From: Chalara sp. BL73
Lineage: Eukaryota; Ascomycota; Leotiomycetes; Helotiales
Length of the DNA stretch: 64,000 nt
Reading direction: 5' to 3'
Assembly: GCA_918026815.1 (NCBI GenBank)
Contig: CAKJVC010000100.1
Span: 42,821 to 106,820, forward strand
Shown: positions 34,495 to 47,571 of the stretch, one piece after another
Layout: the number at the start of each line of letters is the position of its first letter
How positions within the stretch are numbered: position 1 is the first letter of the stretch
The notes under the pieces: model-generated
What the model saw: the letters and a program-made list of their open reading frames with translations, nothing else
What the model was told of the DNA's origin: nothing
The model's database searches: none
Made by a program: the position numbers and the translations under genes

Positions 34495-34677
34495 ATGCTT
34501 CCGAAAAGGCAGGTCTCAGTAAGATATGCTCATTGCATTCAGCCCTTCATGGACATCGTAAGAAAAGCTAAGCACTAAGTGAATTATTCAATATCATGTT
34601 ATAAGAACGGGATATTCAATAACCGATCGCCTAATTCACCTACGCATATTCATCTCAGCCACTCCCTCGAGAGATAT

Positions 34678-36787
34678 TCAATCCACAAGGAAAACATCAT
34701 GGCCCGTTCCCCATCTGCCAGTCAAGTCGCCAATGATGTTAACTTTGCCAGTTGTAGGATCGATACCCGTAGGAACATCGATAGCCAGCACGGCAGCCTT
34801 GCTTCGATTTGCAAATTCAATGAGCTCGTAAGCCGTAGCCTGATCGCCAGTTCTTAATTCCTCGAAAGATATGGTCAGGCCCAGCAAACCATCAATAATG
34901 AGTTCGATTGGCGCATTCAGTGAGGTAACATATTCCAGGAGCTCGGCCTTGTTCACGAGCTTGCCACCAAAGCTTCGAAAACTTTCAATTGCCGTCGTAA
35001 GCCAGCTAGAATTCTGATTCGCGCTCCAAGCCAAGAACACACACAACGACATTAAGTCCATGATTTCGAAGATGTCGTGCGGCAGCCACAGATCGAAGAC
35101 CACTCTTATTGTTACCTGCAAAAATACTACTGTCGGAATGATGCTGCTTTTCCCTTGAGTAAGGCCACGTGCGCCTCCGCTGACAGCAGACAGAGCGACT
35201 TCAGCAATACCCCGCCCAGCATTCTCGGCCATCATATCTTCGGTTAGGCCAAGGTCATTGTCGGCAATCGTTTCTAGATTGAGCATTTGCAAAGCAGAAA
35301 TGGGCTCACAACGTTGGTTAGAGGGGACAAGAAAGAAAGCAGATCTGCTCGCCGCGGCAAGGAACCTGGATTAAGTTAGCATTTGGGACCAACAAGTGGG
35401 GATTGAAACGGGTAATACTAACAGAAAGAGTGCGCGCAGGGCGCAGCAGCTCAGCAAGCTTCCTTTCCGAGAGGATTTCTTTTGTAGCCAGTTTACTATC
35501 AGCTCTTCGAGAAGCCCTACCACTTCCAGTGTCCCGCTGGCTTATGCGTTCCTCTAGCATACTATCATCTGCATCACTCTTCCAGTCATCAGGTTGTATC
35601 CTCGGCGTTGTCGTAGGACTATCTAGTACATTCTCTGTGTAATGCAAGTTCTTCCCACCAGCGGTCCCAGGCCGTGGGCGTGCCAATCTATTATGAGACA
35701 CCAATCGATCTTCATCAGCCGTTCCATCCTCTGCTTGAATTTGTGTGAACACAGAATGCTTGTCGAACTTCGCCAGACTGCCAGCAAAATCGAAGTCGCC
35801 CATTTCTTGCACATCGGTTGCATCTTCCGTCCCCCAGCCATTCTCATCTGCTTGTCCATTGCGTCCTTTCTTTCTTGATTTCTTCAGGGTTGCAAAAGGT
35901 TGAAAAGAAGGGTTTGGCTCAAGCAATGGCGTCTGTCTCCAGCCCTTCGATCGCCCGGTGGACTGCTGATTACGTTTGCCTTCGTTTTGTTTTGCTTTGG
36001 CCGGCGTGACGGTAGGATCCGCTAACAGGTCATCTGCTTGTGGAGTTTTCTGGTTGGGCCCTTGTGATCGAATAGCATGCCTTGCTGCCTCTCGCTTGCC
36101 TACCTTCGCTGGTATGAATTCCGCCTCATGTGATATACTTGGGACCTTTCGTCGGCGAGATCTTTTCCCCGCTGATTTGGTTTCTAGTGGCGGCGGTGCT
36201 GAAATTTCTGCTTCTGCATCTGCCTCAAGCTCGCTTAGAATGACCGTTTCTGGCACGCTCGCTGCCTCCACTTCCGCGATATGTAAATCTTCCAGTGGTT
36301 CTGCCAGAGATGCAACTGGTGTGATATCCTTCAGAACCCTATCATCTCTACTCGTAACTGTTCGTGAAGAATCTACCCTTTCCATAGAAGTAGAGTTCCA
36401 CTGTGATGGATTGGACAGGTTTCGAGATCCCGGTGTGGGTCTGCGTCCCACGCTGAGAATAGCAGGATCTTCGAATCTTTTGGGCTGCGGCGCTGGGATC
36501 GGTGCTGGAGGCACTCCTTGATATGAATATTCTCATTTTGCGCCTCCACTAATTCTGCAATCTCTGTAGCTTGAATCGTATACTGCGGAAAGTACCGACC
36601 ACTCGCGGGGGCAGTGACTAAGAAGCACCGTTAGCAATAGTTCCTTTCAGACACGGCAAACTCTCCTACCATCTCGCAGGGTCAAGCTCTTTCCAGGCTC
36701 TAAACTACTGACGATGCCCCTCAACTGGGCGCCGACTGGAGAGTGCAGCGTAACCAGCATCGTCAATCCGATAAACTGATTCGACAT
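34678..36787 (-). pseudogene. EDC3: EDC3 second copy, truncated and frameshifted
   Basis: Second copy of EDC3, starting at ATG 36785–36787. The Lsm exon and most of the linker, including the FDF element, are unchanged. One base is missing at about 36516 near the exon 2 start. The frame is disturbed again around 35437–35490 (small block plus single-base losses), and further single-base losses lie at about 34980, 35009 and 35124 in the YjeF_N part. At 34731 the coding sequence leaves the repeat, so the last ~90 codons of the YjeF_N domain are missing. The frame reads on into flanking sequence and stops at 34678. A working product is unlikely as the sequence stands. Confidence 0.85.
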
Positions 36788-37605
36788 CGTGACTCGTGAG
36801 CTTAACTCAGGACGAAGAATATGGTCCCAGGTTCGCAGGTTTTATAAGCCTCGAGCTCAAGATGGAAGCGGCTCGCAGATACAATTCCCACCAAGATATA
36901 AAACTATGAAAGTATGAGCAATTTATGCAAAGGAAGCGTGGACGTTGCTCAGGGTATGTGGCTAGGACGAATTGACCTGCGTAAAACTCCTATCAACCAA
37001 AAGAAAGAGAAATCGAGGAAGTGCTCAGGCTGAACTATTTTGAATATGTGCAGGAAGCTACGTTGGAGGTCACTTTCTTTGGCTAATCCCTGCAGGATCT
37101 GCACTCGCTTAGTAAGGTGGTATCAGGGGTACAAACAGTCCATGATTCACATATACCCATCCTATCCCTTAAAGGACAAACGAGACACGCTACATACATG
37201 TTTTTCGAAACACACGTTAACTTAGAAACTCCGAAGCCTATTGAATAGACTGACAGTAGTCTTCCATCTCTAGATCTATCATTTAACCAGCGATTTCAGG
37301 GCTGAATGTCTTCTGGATTCACAATCCTACAAAGCGCGTATCATTGCATACTTGAATGTCTGTACTTATTGCTATAATGTCTCTATGTTGGCCATCGTAG
37401 CCAATTTCCTAATCCTATTATGGCTCTCATAGCCTCCGTAGCCCAAGAAGTACATCGAAATTACACTTATTCCTCTAGTATCAGTACGTCTCTACCATAG
37501 GATTAAGAATACACGCCGAATAAGCGTTGAGCAACCCCTTACGCCAAGTAATGCCAGAGCCCTATGTACTCCACCAAGATGCAGACGAAACGCTTCGGAA
37601 TACAA

Positions 37606-40464
37606 CTATCCATACGCAAGCATGATTGCCTGTTCTTCATCAAAATCGGTCGTCTTCGCAGGGACAGGCTTTCGAGGCTGGCCAGAATTTGCAACATGCT
37701 TTGGTGGAACTGTCACCTTCGGATGTTCCAATGCCTTGTTCACACTGTATAGGCTATTATAGAATTCGGCAACTCGAGGATGGGCCATGACCTTTTACTT
37801 CTCAAAATTATAAACTACAAGACCAGCTTGGCTTGTAGCTCGACTGAGGGCGACATAAGCTTGACCTTTTCGAAGATCTTCTTCAGGTCAATCTTGACCC
37901 TTTCTAGAGTTTGACCTTGAGCTTTATGTATAGAGAGTGCCCATGCAAGGATGAGTGGCAGTTGTGTGCGCTGTGCCTGTACCTCTCCATTAGGCAATTC
38001 AACCTTCCACTCCTCCGGTTGAATAAGGATATCTCTACTGGTCCCATCGGCCAGAGAAAACCGAACGAGCGGAAACAGCTTGCCAGTATCGGGGAGAGTC
38101 CCATTTCTCTGTGCCTTTAACCTAGCTCGCATCTGAAGCACCACTTCGTCGACATCCTGGTCGTTTGCTGGGTCGTAATCTAAGATCTCTGGATGCACGG
38201 TGTAAATGTCAAATGTTGCTTCGCTCATGAAGCTAACGACTATGCCTAAAGAACCATTGACCAGATTATCGTCCATGTTCTTAATCAGCATGACTTGCGC
38301 GCCTTTCTTAACCTCAAGGAGTTTTGGCGCCATCATGTTGGCAAGTAATTTATCACGTATTACCTCATCAGTAATTGCACCCGAGTCAATGGCCTCGAAC
38401 ACATGAGATTTGCCCACGATGCTCCGCATCTGGCGAGCATTCGCGTTGTCCACCTCATTTCTGGTAGGAAATCTGACCGGGAGTTAGTAAACATGCAACC
38501 CAGCAAAAGCAATATAGGCTCACAGTTCTGTTGTGTTCAAGCCATCCTCAAATACTAATTCTCTATTCAACTTCTTGAAAGCTCGAACTGTCTCATCTGT
38601 AATCTTGCCCAACCGCATCTCATTTAACATATTCGCAAACACTAAAGTCAAATTAGTAGTAAGCTAAAAGGAGAGACTGAAATTTACCAGGATCCTTTTG
38701 ACGAAATACCTCTGTCAGTCCAATCGTATGATGAATGGCGGCATTCCAGGTTCCAGCATCAAATGCAAACTTTACGCCTCTGGATTTGTTGTCATAGTCC
38801 GGAACGGGTGGCAGCTGGAAGAAATCACCTGTAATCACTAGCTGTATCCCACCAAAAGGGCGACCATTATTTCGCATCGCTCTTGCTATTCCCTCTAGCT
38901 TATCAAAGAGATCACCATCCACCATAGAGATCTCGTCAATGATTAAGACTTTAGTCTTAATCCACCGATTTTAGCCTTGGGATTTCTTTTAATCTTTTGA
39001 CAAGGGCAGTAACATCCTCTTTACCCAGACCAATGCCTCCAAAACTGTGGAGAGTTACACCTCCAATATTGCAAGCAAAGCCAGTTGAGGCCGTGACCGC
39101 GACACGATCAGGCTCTCGAACATACTTCTTCCGCAACTCTTGAATTATTGATCTCATTAGAACAGACTTTCCGGTTCCTGCAGAGCCTGTGAAAAAGACA
39201 CTTTTGATTCATTAATCACGAGGTCCTGAACTCGTTTCTGCTCGTCACTAAGTGAGATTGGCGACATAGCAACCCTCCTACGCTTATATTGCTCCATTGC
39301 TGCCATCTGATCCTCATCAATTCTTCTTTTGGTGAACCTATGCTTATCTTTATACAGTTTCCTCTCGGCCTTCACAGCATCGAATGTATTATTCCAAGGC
39401 ATCTTCTTTTCCGTCATAGCACCTCCTGGATTGTGTTCCCATTTCTTCCCGGCTTTGCCTGGCTCTGGGCATTCGTTCATTAAATGGTCCGTCCCATTAC
39501 ATTTAAAACATCTTACTTGTGACGACGATGTTGCTTTCGATGCCATAAGTTCAGCGGCATCAGCCTGTCTTTCCGCAATCTCGTCTTCTTCTGCTCTTTT
39601 TGAGCCCATGGCAAGTTTCTTCGCTTTTTCTCGCGTGGCTCAGGCTTAAGATCTTGCGGAGGAGGCACTTGCTGGCGTGATGGAGGATCATAGTGTGAAG
39701 GCGGAGAGGATGACCATGATATGGCGCCGCTGGAAGGGTTCTTGCTGAAAGGGTTCTGGGAGCTTTGTAGTTGGGCTGAAGATGAAATTTTGGGTCGGGA
39801 ATTGATCGTAGGTGGCTTCTGAGAGGGTGGTTTGGGTGGCGCTGCCATCATTCCAGGCAGCTGATAGTCCAACTCCAGATCCGATCCAGAGTCAAAGTCG
39901 TTCGTTTCAAAACCTACAACGGCTATACTGCATTCTTGAATATTAGATTGCATTGAGGCTGGCATAAACGTCTCCTGCGAATCCTGGAAGGAGTCTGCTC
40001 TGCTAAACAATGAGCTAGAGCGATTTTTCGATCCCATAGACGACGCCGCAGAAGTCATACTGGAGGACTTAGTTTTAAGTCCTGTCTTTGTATACGATGC
40101 CGTGATGTTCGGGGATTTCGTATTTAGAGGATTACTTAGAAAATTGGTAGCCCCAACGAATCCACCAATAGAGCGTCGAGCGTTTGCGTTTTAAATCCGT
40201 CCTCTATATTTCCATTCTGCGATGGACTGCTGGAAGGGAATAACTGCTTCGCAAGATCATTCTTGCTCTTCGGAGGAGGTGCAGGATTTCTCTCTACTGC
40301 TCTACCTAGCATCGCGTCCGCAATTGAGGAGTACAGGCGGAGGCGTGAGGGAGCTCAAATTTTGTTTGAGGGTAGAAGAGTCGGGTTTGAGCTTTCCAGC
40401 ACCCCGCAAGCAGTCCTCGATTTGCAAGAGAGAAAGCTGGAAAGAGTGTCAGACCAGCCGGCAT
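37606..40464 (-). pseudogene. PIF1: PIF1 second copy, multiply broken
   Basis: Second copy of the helicase gene. Against the intact copy I see one-base losses in T, A or G runs at about 37868, 38970, 38996, 39205, 39600, 40193 and 40350, and a 3-base loss near 39075. There is also a single substitution at about 37796 that turns a serine codon in 'EKSKV' into TAA. Small substitution blocks sit near 39905, 39927 and 39955. The helicase motifs are all still readable in pieces but lie in different frames. As written, no full-length helicase can be made. Confidence 0.85.
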
Positions 40465-41367
40465 ACACTCGTAGGAATTGATTCCGTGGGCAGATGGTGT
40501 AAGTGAGGGAGGGAAGCCTTTGTTGCCGCGCCTATCGTTTGCCCAGGCAATCGCGACTCAGGAGGCGCGTAGCCTGCCTGCTGGATTCACGTGATACAAT
40601 GTTCTTGGAAAACACGGTCGCGACGCGACACCCTGCAATCGGGAGTCAGGCGCACAGCTCCGAGTCTTGATCTACAGATGCAGTACATGTTAATTGTCCA
40701 GGGACGATCGCAAGGGTGCAATTAGCATCCTGACGCTTTGCTTTCTTTTCAAATCAATGCTCAGTTCATTTCTGTTTGGGTAGTAGGGCAGCTAATATAT
40801 GGCAATATGGGGTAAGACGACAGAGATGTTCGATTCCTTTACGATATAACGCAGTGATTATGTGAGTTTAGACTGTATCATACATCGACCTATGGCCATT
40901 ATGATCTTCTCGGACTATGTTCTTATGTAACTATCTCGCCAGCTTGATTAACGACAAACATGATGGCCGAGCAATTCTACGGCACAACACAATATGAACG
41001 GTGGGTATGGTCGCTATAGTAGATTCGTGAAGTCATGAGACGAAGAGAGGGCTAAGGAGAGGTGGGCTACAATCAAATGCCGAAGTAGAAACCCCCAAAA
41101 GTCGACGGATAACCTAAGGAAATAAACAACTTTTGGTCGACGCAGATCACCTATCCAACCTACGAAACACGAAACATGAAAAGAATGGAGGTCTTAATGA
41201 AAAAGCCCTATGCGGAAATACAAGCTGCACGGCCTAGCCGTTACCCAATCATGGGAAATGCTATGCAGAAACTAAGAAAATATCGTCCCAGAGTTCATAT
41301 CCCATTCCACGAAAAGATCGCAAATTTTATCGCAGCTGCTAAAAAAGAACTCGTAAGTAGGTACTCA

Positions 41368-43199
41368 TTACCCCTGATAGCCGCCGAAGCCGTTTTGATA
41401 GTTTTGAGCTGCCGGAGCACTCCATTGAGCATTCGGAGGTTGCTGAGCACCACGACCATAACCGCCAGCACTGGCAGGACCTCCATAACCCATTTGCTGG
41501 TTAGGGTATTGGCCAGGAGACTGAGCTGGAGGACCACCATAACCACCTTGTTGACCTGGAAATTGGCCTGGAGACTGCTGGTTAGCCATCGGTCCGGCTG
41601 ATTGAGGTCCTTGTTGTTGAGGCATACCACCATATTGAGGGAAATAAGCGGATGGAGTTCCTGCGTATCCACCAGGAGTTGCACCACCAGCTGCAGGGCT
41701 GTAGCCTATGCCAACGCCGCTCGTTCCATCTGCATTTGGCGCTTTGTCCTTACCCACTAAAATGATATTAGTGACCTGCACACGAGTGAGAAGGCTGGGC
41801 GGACTTACACTGCACTTGAGAGGGCGACCGTTAACGTTGTACCCACTGAGTTGACAGATTGCCATTGCTGCGTTCTCATGTGTATCCATCTTAACAAATG
41901 CAAAACCTCGATCAGCTTGGAAGCGGGTCTCAACAACATATCCAAAGTTCTGGAAGAGCGGTACCAGGTCATTCTGAGTCGTGTAGGGGGTGAGATTGCC
42001 TACGTAACAGGTTGTTTGCCAAGCTGGAGTTTGTTGAACAATCATATCGTAGCTTTGTACACCGTGAGTGGGGAAGTGATGATGTCCGAAAGGAGTCGTA
42101 GGAGTCATCCCCATCGCAGACATAGCTTGCTGCTGAGATATTGAGGGCTGCCCCTTCTGATTTGCCCAATTACAGCGAATCGCACGAGATCCGAGCCACT
42201 CTCCATCCATTGAGCTGAGAGCCTTTTCAGCGTCTTGACGCTCTCTGAAAGCGACAAATCCATATCCCCTCGATCGGCCAGTCTTCATGTCCCACATCAC
42301 GCGAGCTTCAGACACGGAGCCAAAAGCCGAGAATGCTTGGAGAAGAACCTCATCATTGACTTCGTTGGATAGATCTCCCACAAATATATGAAAGTGGTTA
42401 GATGTGTCTTCCTTGTTGGCGGTGTTTGATTGGTATGCCCAGTTGACACGAATTTCCTAGCATATTATAAGCATCTTGGATACTTTCCAATAACTTCAAG
42501 CTACTTACCGCCTGATGGACACGTCTGCCGTTTAGAGTCTGCATTGCGCGCTCTGCTGCCCCTGGATCGTCGTATTCGACAAAACCGTAATTAAATCCCT
42601 TCGACTGAAACTAGACCGCGATTAGCAGGCTGTAACTTGAAGGGGTTAAGTTTTGGTCTCAATATGGAGATCCTTGTAGCTGAAGTCAAAAACTCCTATG
42701 GTGAATTTTCTTGAAATCAGGTTGAAGCTGAAAACTTGTGAAATCCCATTCATAGAGGATTTGACACAGCGAGGCTGGAGTTCTCAAGAAGATTTGACAA
42801 AGATAAAGAGATAATACTGACGGCACCTACATTCTTGTCAGGAATGATTTTTACGTTCTGGACATGACCAGTTGTCTCGAAGATTTGACGAAGGACATCT
42901 TCAGTCACTCTTGGATCCAAACCTCCAACGTATAGAGCTCGCTTGTTAGGCTCAGGAGCAGCACGTCGGACGAAGCCCCCAGCACTATCTGGTGATAGAA
43001 CACCCGAATTTTCTCCCATGGGCGATGTAATGGCAGTAGGAATCGGATTCGTGTTCTGGGGAATGATAACCGGAGGAAGAGGTGGAGGAGGCATGTGAGG
43101 GTTTCCATTATGGCCATTTTCATAGCCTGGTGCACCTGCAGATGCCTGCGGCGGGGGCGGGAGCTGGGCACTCGAAGGAGGGGGACCGTTATCTGCCAT
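41368..43199 (-). pseudogene. PUB1: PUB1 second copy, frameshifted at last exon
   Basis: Second copy of PUB1, nearly identical over all four exons. One G is missing directly after the last 3' splice site (plus-strand run of C at about 41754). Normal splicing would therefore give 'CSW' followed by a wrong frame and would lose the Gly/Gln-rich tail. The same deletion happens to open a continuous unspliced frame (42381–41368) through the last intron, but that adds a non-family insert and is probably accidental. If the lost base is a sequencing error, this copy is intact. Confidence 0.8.
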
Positions 43200-44975
43200 G
43201 TCGAAAAGTCGTTGCAGGCTGATGCGATGTCGTTACTAAGAGGTGCAGAGAGACTATCGTACTCGAGATATTAAGCAAGAAGCTCAGATTCCAAGAAAAA
43301 GCGCTGATGAATCGTGCGAAGACCAAGAGAACACTGAAGGAACAGAACGCTGAGCTCTATTTGTTGCACCAAGGTAGGAAATCTTGGTGCGACTCGAAGG
43401 ACAAGAAGCGCGCGTTTAATCGAGGAAACAGTGTTTTCGAAGAAAGGGTATATGAGTCGCAGAGCGAATGGAAATTCGCGCTGGTGATTGTAAAGAGGTA
43501 GAGTGATAGCTTGCTATCGAACTAAGACTTGTATGAACTCTGCGATCGCGAGAAGACGGAAAGTAAAGACGATAGACGACGATGATGATGATGACGATGA
43601 CTGATAGAAGGGAAGAAAGGAACCGCGAAAAATGACGAGAGGAAGAAGAGAGAAATGCCACTCAAGATTCCAGACGCCAGGCGATGAGAAAAGCTGTGGA
43701 AGTGATGTGATGTTCTTCTGCTTCTTCTTCTTCTAGGTAAGCAACAAAAGGTGGAGAAGGAAGATTGCAGAGCAGAAAGGAACACTAAGCGGCGCTAATG
43801 AAGAACCGGGCCCCCCAGCTGCAGCCCAACACAACCCTGAGCGGCCCTACTGTAGGGAACAAACCCAGTCCAGTCACGAATCCTGCAAAAGGAATATGTG
43901 AATCACGGGGCAAGATGTACTTGATTAGGAGCAATAGAGGATGATTGTGATGGATACCCGTCAGTTCAACAGCTGGATCAAGGATCCAGAGTATGTACGG
44001 ATATTGAAATGAGTAAGGAGGGGCATATGAAAGACAGGTGGACGTGCCATGGAGATATGAATCTTGGCGTCCATGCAGTACGCACCCCATATGTATGTAG
44101 GTAGGTAGGTAGCTATGTATGTACCACACTATATGGTACGGTACACGCCCGCCCAGATGTTTGATTAGGCACACCATTAGCTTTAGATATATATAATAAA
44201 AGAATGTCAAAGATCCAGCGCATGAAAACGAACAACAGCGAAGACTAGACAAACAATACGGTATACAGCCCAAAATGAGTAAATATCATGTGAACAGTGC
44301 CGCAAATAAACCACATCCTACACCAACTGTAACAACTGTTACTCCTGAAGCTTGCGCATAAAGTCAACGATGAGGAATTCACACGGCATGGCATGCATGC
44401 CTCTCCTAAGGCGTCAATTAGAGTGGTATGTCTCATGTGCTATAGGCAAAGTTCATCCGATCCTCCACAAGCGAAAATGACTCTAGACGAGGCTCAAAAC
44501 ATGCAGGTGGCCATGGGATAGGGTCTCAACCAAGACCAAGATACACATGTACCAATCGCAGAAAATATGATGTACCGATAATCATGCCTAATACGCTTTC
44601 ATGCACCTTGGGATATCAGTTAAATCGCAACTTTGCAGCTTCAGATACATGCTGTAGGTGTTCAAAGCTTAAAATATTGATCTGAACCTCACTAAAATAA
44701 ATTTAGACTGCAACCACCGCATGCCGGGAAGGCAAGGCAAGGCTAGTTAGCCCTACAGCACCCCCCTGCTTTTCCCATAGCATCTGTGACCTCACCCAGC
44801 TAGCTAACCTCACTGTACAGAGTACACAAATATATATCGCCACCAATCTAATCAGCCACTCCGCTGCACAGTATATATTATTATAAGTCCTAAAGTAGAT
44901 ATCAAAGCGCAGCTTCATCTTGCGAAGGAATGCTAAAGACCCATCGTGTCCCGGATAGCTGCATTCTCCACGAAC

Positions 44976-46200
44976 ATGTCTCAACATCGCCCAAAGCCAC
45001 CTCTGGACACCCTCCAAGGCATGATTAACGCAATCGCAAGTGACACCTCTTTGTATGTGTTTTTGCTCTTGGCCGCTAACAGACCAGCAGCTTATTGAGA
45101 CCGGCAAAGCTCTTCGAGCCGCAAATAAGGAGCGCGGGCGTCCACAATCTTCCAGCACTAGACTTCGCTCATCCATGCCAGGCGCCATTGAACATTTCCA
45201 TCAGGCGCTAGATGACCTGGAAACCGATATTGTGAGGGATTTTGACCATCTTGTTTTTTTCAATTTACTTACAATGACCCAGATTCGTGCAAAATCCGTC
45301 TTATCCCGAGATCTCGAAGAACTTCGCACAAAGCGGATTGCAGCCGAAAACCCTCCACCCCAAGAAATAGACCTCAATACCATCGCCGACATTGATCAAG
45401 CAAGGGAAGATACTAGTAATGATCAGGAAATGTCTCAGTTGTCATTCAAACAAGAGAGAGTCGCACCTGAAGCGCCAATGACATCCCCGATTGCTTCCAA
45501 TGAGGTGACCACAGAAGTGTTGGGAGCCATAGGAGGACTTCAAGGCCTATCGCCACCAAGTTCCACAAATGGCAAAGCCAAAGGCGAGTCTGGTAGTCAA
45601 CTAGTGAGCGTCGCTGGTGCGGATCCAAGTAATGAGCCTTCCGCCGGAACAGACTCCGCGGATTTGACAATTGACCTCTTTGGGGACTTATCGGGGAATA
45701 ACAATGCTGACACAGATCTTAATTTTGACATGGACTTCTTCAACGATGCTAATACTCACGACAATTCACAAACCCAGCACGCCGACTTTGACTTTTCTAT
45801 CGGAAATAACACCAGTCAGGATTTTAGCATGCCGGATCTACAAACATCCCATGAGCCCGCAAAGACAAACAGTAATTCTATAGATATACAGGATGACTTA
45901 TTTGGTTTAGACACCACAGCAGGAGGAGACTTGATGGATTTGGAGGCAACTGGGCCTGCACACGAAAGTGCCTTTGACGATATGTTCATAGACGCCACTC
46001 AGACCGATTATGACGATGATTTCTTTTTGGCAGCAAATGATTGCGTTACATCAGAAACAAAAGTTTCAACCTGGACGGCCTCGGGTCTTATTGAAGCCAC
46101 CCCATCTGCATGTAGTTTCTCGTGCATTGGACTTAACATGTCGGAAAACATGAATTGGGATATTTGTCACGCAGGTTTGTCTGCTGCATTACTTTCCTGA
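44976..46200 (+). CDS. Med2-like acidic protein, second copy
   Basis: Second copy of the gene at 32040–33264. The encoded protein is unchanged over the whole visible frame, including the in-frame intron and the D/N/F-rich tail. This is the best-preserved large gene in unit 2. The functional remarks and uncertainties are the same as for the first copy. Confidence 0.5.
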
Positions 46201-46843
46201 AAACCATGTCAAGGGTACGGGCTACTGTCGACACAACCTAAGCCAGTTTGCTGCAAAATCAATAGATACATCGGCCAGGTGCAGGAATTTGCTGAAAAAT
46301 TCCATGGTTTACCATCGTACCACTGGAAATTTTAAGGAGAATATCCTGGCTATCGAAAGGCCATTCTTGAGGCTTCACTTCATCAGCCAGCTCCGGGTAA
46401 TATTCATAGATCAGCCAAGAAACGATCAGGAGAAGGCTAGGAGTAGTGAACAGAAGAAGCAGCGCGAAAGCTCGAAAGTGGAGGTTAACAACACTGAGGT
46501 GGTTTACTGAAGTTAGTCGCGGATGCTTTGAATGGAACTGTCATGGCCTCGAGCTCATGTGCCGTGATATAGTCGCGTAGATTGCTTTCTTGTTTGTTTC
46601 GAGTATACCCAATCATTATACGTTGTTTCCTGATGTTTCTGTCTGGGATCCGTCATAAACACATTATGAAAAACCTTGCCACTACAGTCTGAAGCTTTTC
46701 TCTAGTACTGTCCATCAATAGCTACATACCTAAGTTGAACATAAATAATATGAAGCTGCAGCAAGATCAGAGAAATGTACCATAGCATTTTTACAATACT
46801 CAAAATCTTCACCCGTTATAATATATACTAATCAGGCATACAG

Positions 46844-47425
46844 GTGCGTTCACATCCACCACATCTAATCCAGCCTCTTACATCTGAGGCAGGATCCTCC
46901 GGCAGAAGCCCTTTCGACCGCTTAGTGGACCCTTTCTGCTGCCAACGGGCGATTCCACTCTCCTTCCTACACATCCTACCTATGCTCCCACCAGAGCAGA
47001 CCTTTGTTCCTCTGAAAAATGACCCGCGACCCGCGAACGCAATCATCACGTCCTTCCTCGCCGCCGCATCTGCTCTATCCGTCTACTTCAACGAAACTGA
47101 TTTTTCCATGCAATCCTTTCCGGCTGTCATCCGCGTCTCCAAACACTCGTCTCAAGAAGTTGCTTCCAAGAATCCGCTCCAATACCGGTATTATGCGTTG
47201 ACCGGTCTCCGGAAGAGGAAGTTTGAAGTCAACAAGAAAGAGCCCATGTTTGATGGAAGATGGGAGACTATGGACGAGTGGGATGCAGAGAACTGTATCC
47301 GGCCCGAGGGCAGCGGGATCGGGATTGGGAACGGAGAGACATGGGAAAGGTTGGTGGGAGAAGATGTATTGTGGTGCCAGAATCATGCGTGCTTCTGGAG
47401 GATAGAGGCGTGGGCTCAGATCTGA
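46844..47425 (+). CDS. Small unrecognised protein, second copy
   Basis: Identical in protein sequence to the frame at 33913–34494. It is followed by a GGGG against GG difference just after the stop (about 47438). Confidence 0.4.
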   Translation: MRSHPPHLIQPLTSEAGSSGRSPFDRLVDPFCCQRAIPLSFLHILPMLPPEQTFVPLKNDPRPANAIITSFLAAASALSVYFNETDFSMQSFPAVIRVSKHSSQEVASKNPLQYRYYALTGLRKRKFEVNKKEPMFDGRWETMDEWDAENCIRPEGSGIGIGNGETWERLVGEDVLWCQNHACFWRIEAWAQI

Positions 47426-47571
47426 ATGCTTCCGAAAAGGGGCAGGTCTCAGTAAGATATGCTCATTGCATTCAGCCCTTCATGGACATCGTAAGAAAAG
47501 CTAAGCACTAAGTGAATTATTCAATATCATGTTATAAGAACGGGATATTCAATAACCGATCGCCTAATTCA

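Larger units (their letters stand above)
21769..34730 (+). repeat. Tandem duplication, unit 1 (12,962 bp)
   Basis: Direct repeat, unit 1. It starts at 'caatgatgttaac' (21769) inside the EDC3 frame and ends at '…cagtcaagtcgc' (34730). The next base begins unit 2 with the same 'caatgatgttaac'. The junction shows one base (C) of shared sequence between the two ends and no target-site duplication or inverted ends. All genes inside unit 1 appear intact. Confidence 0.95.
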
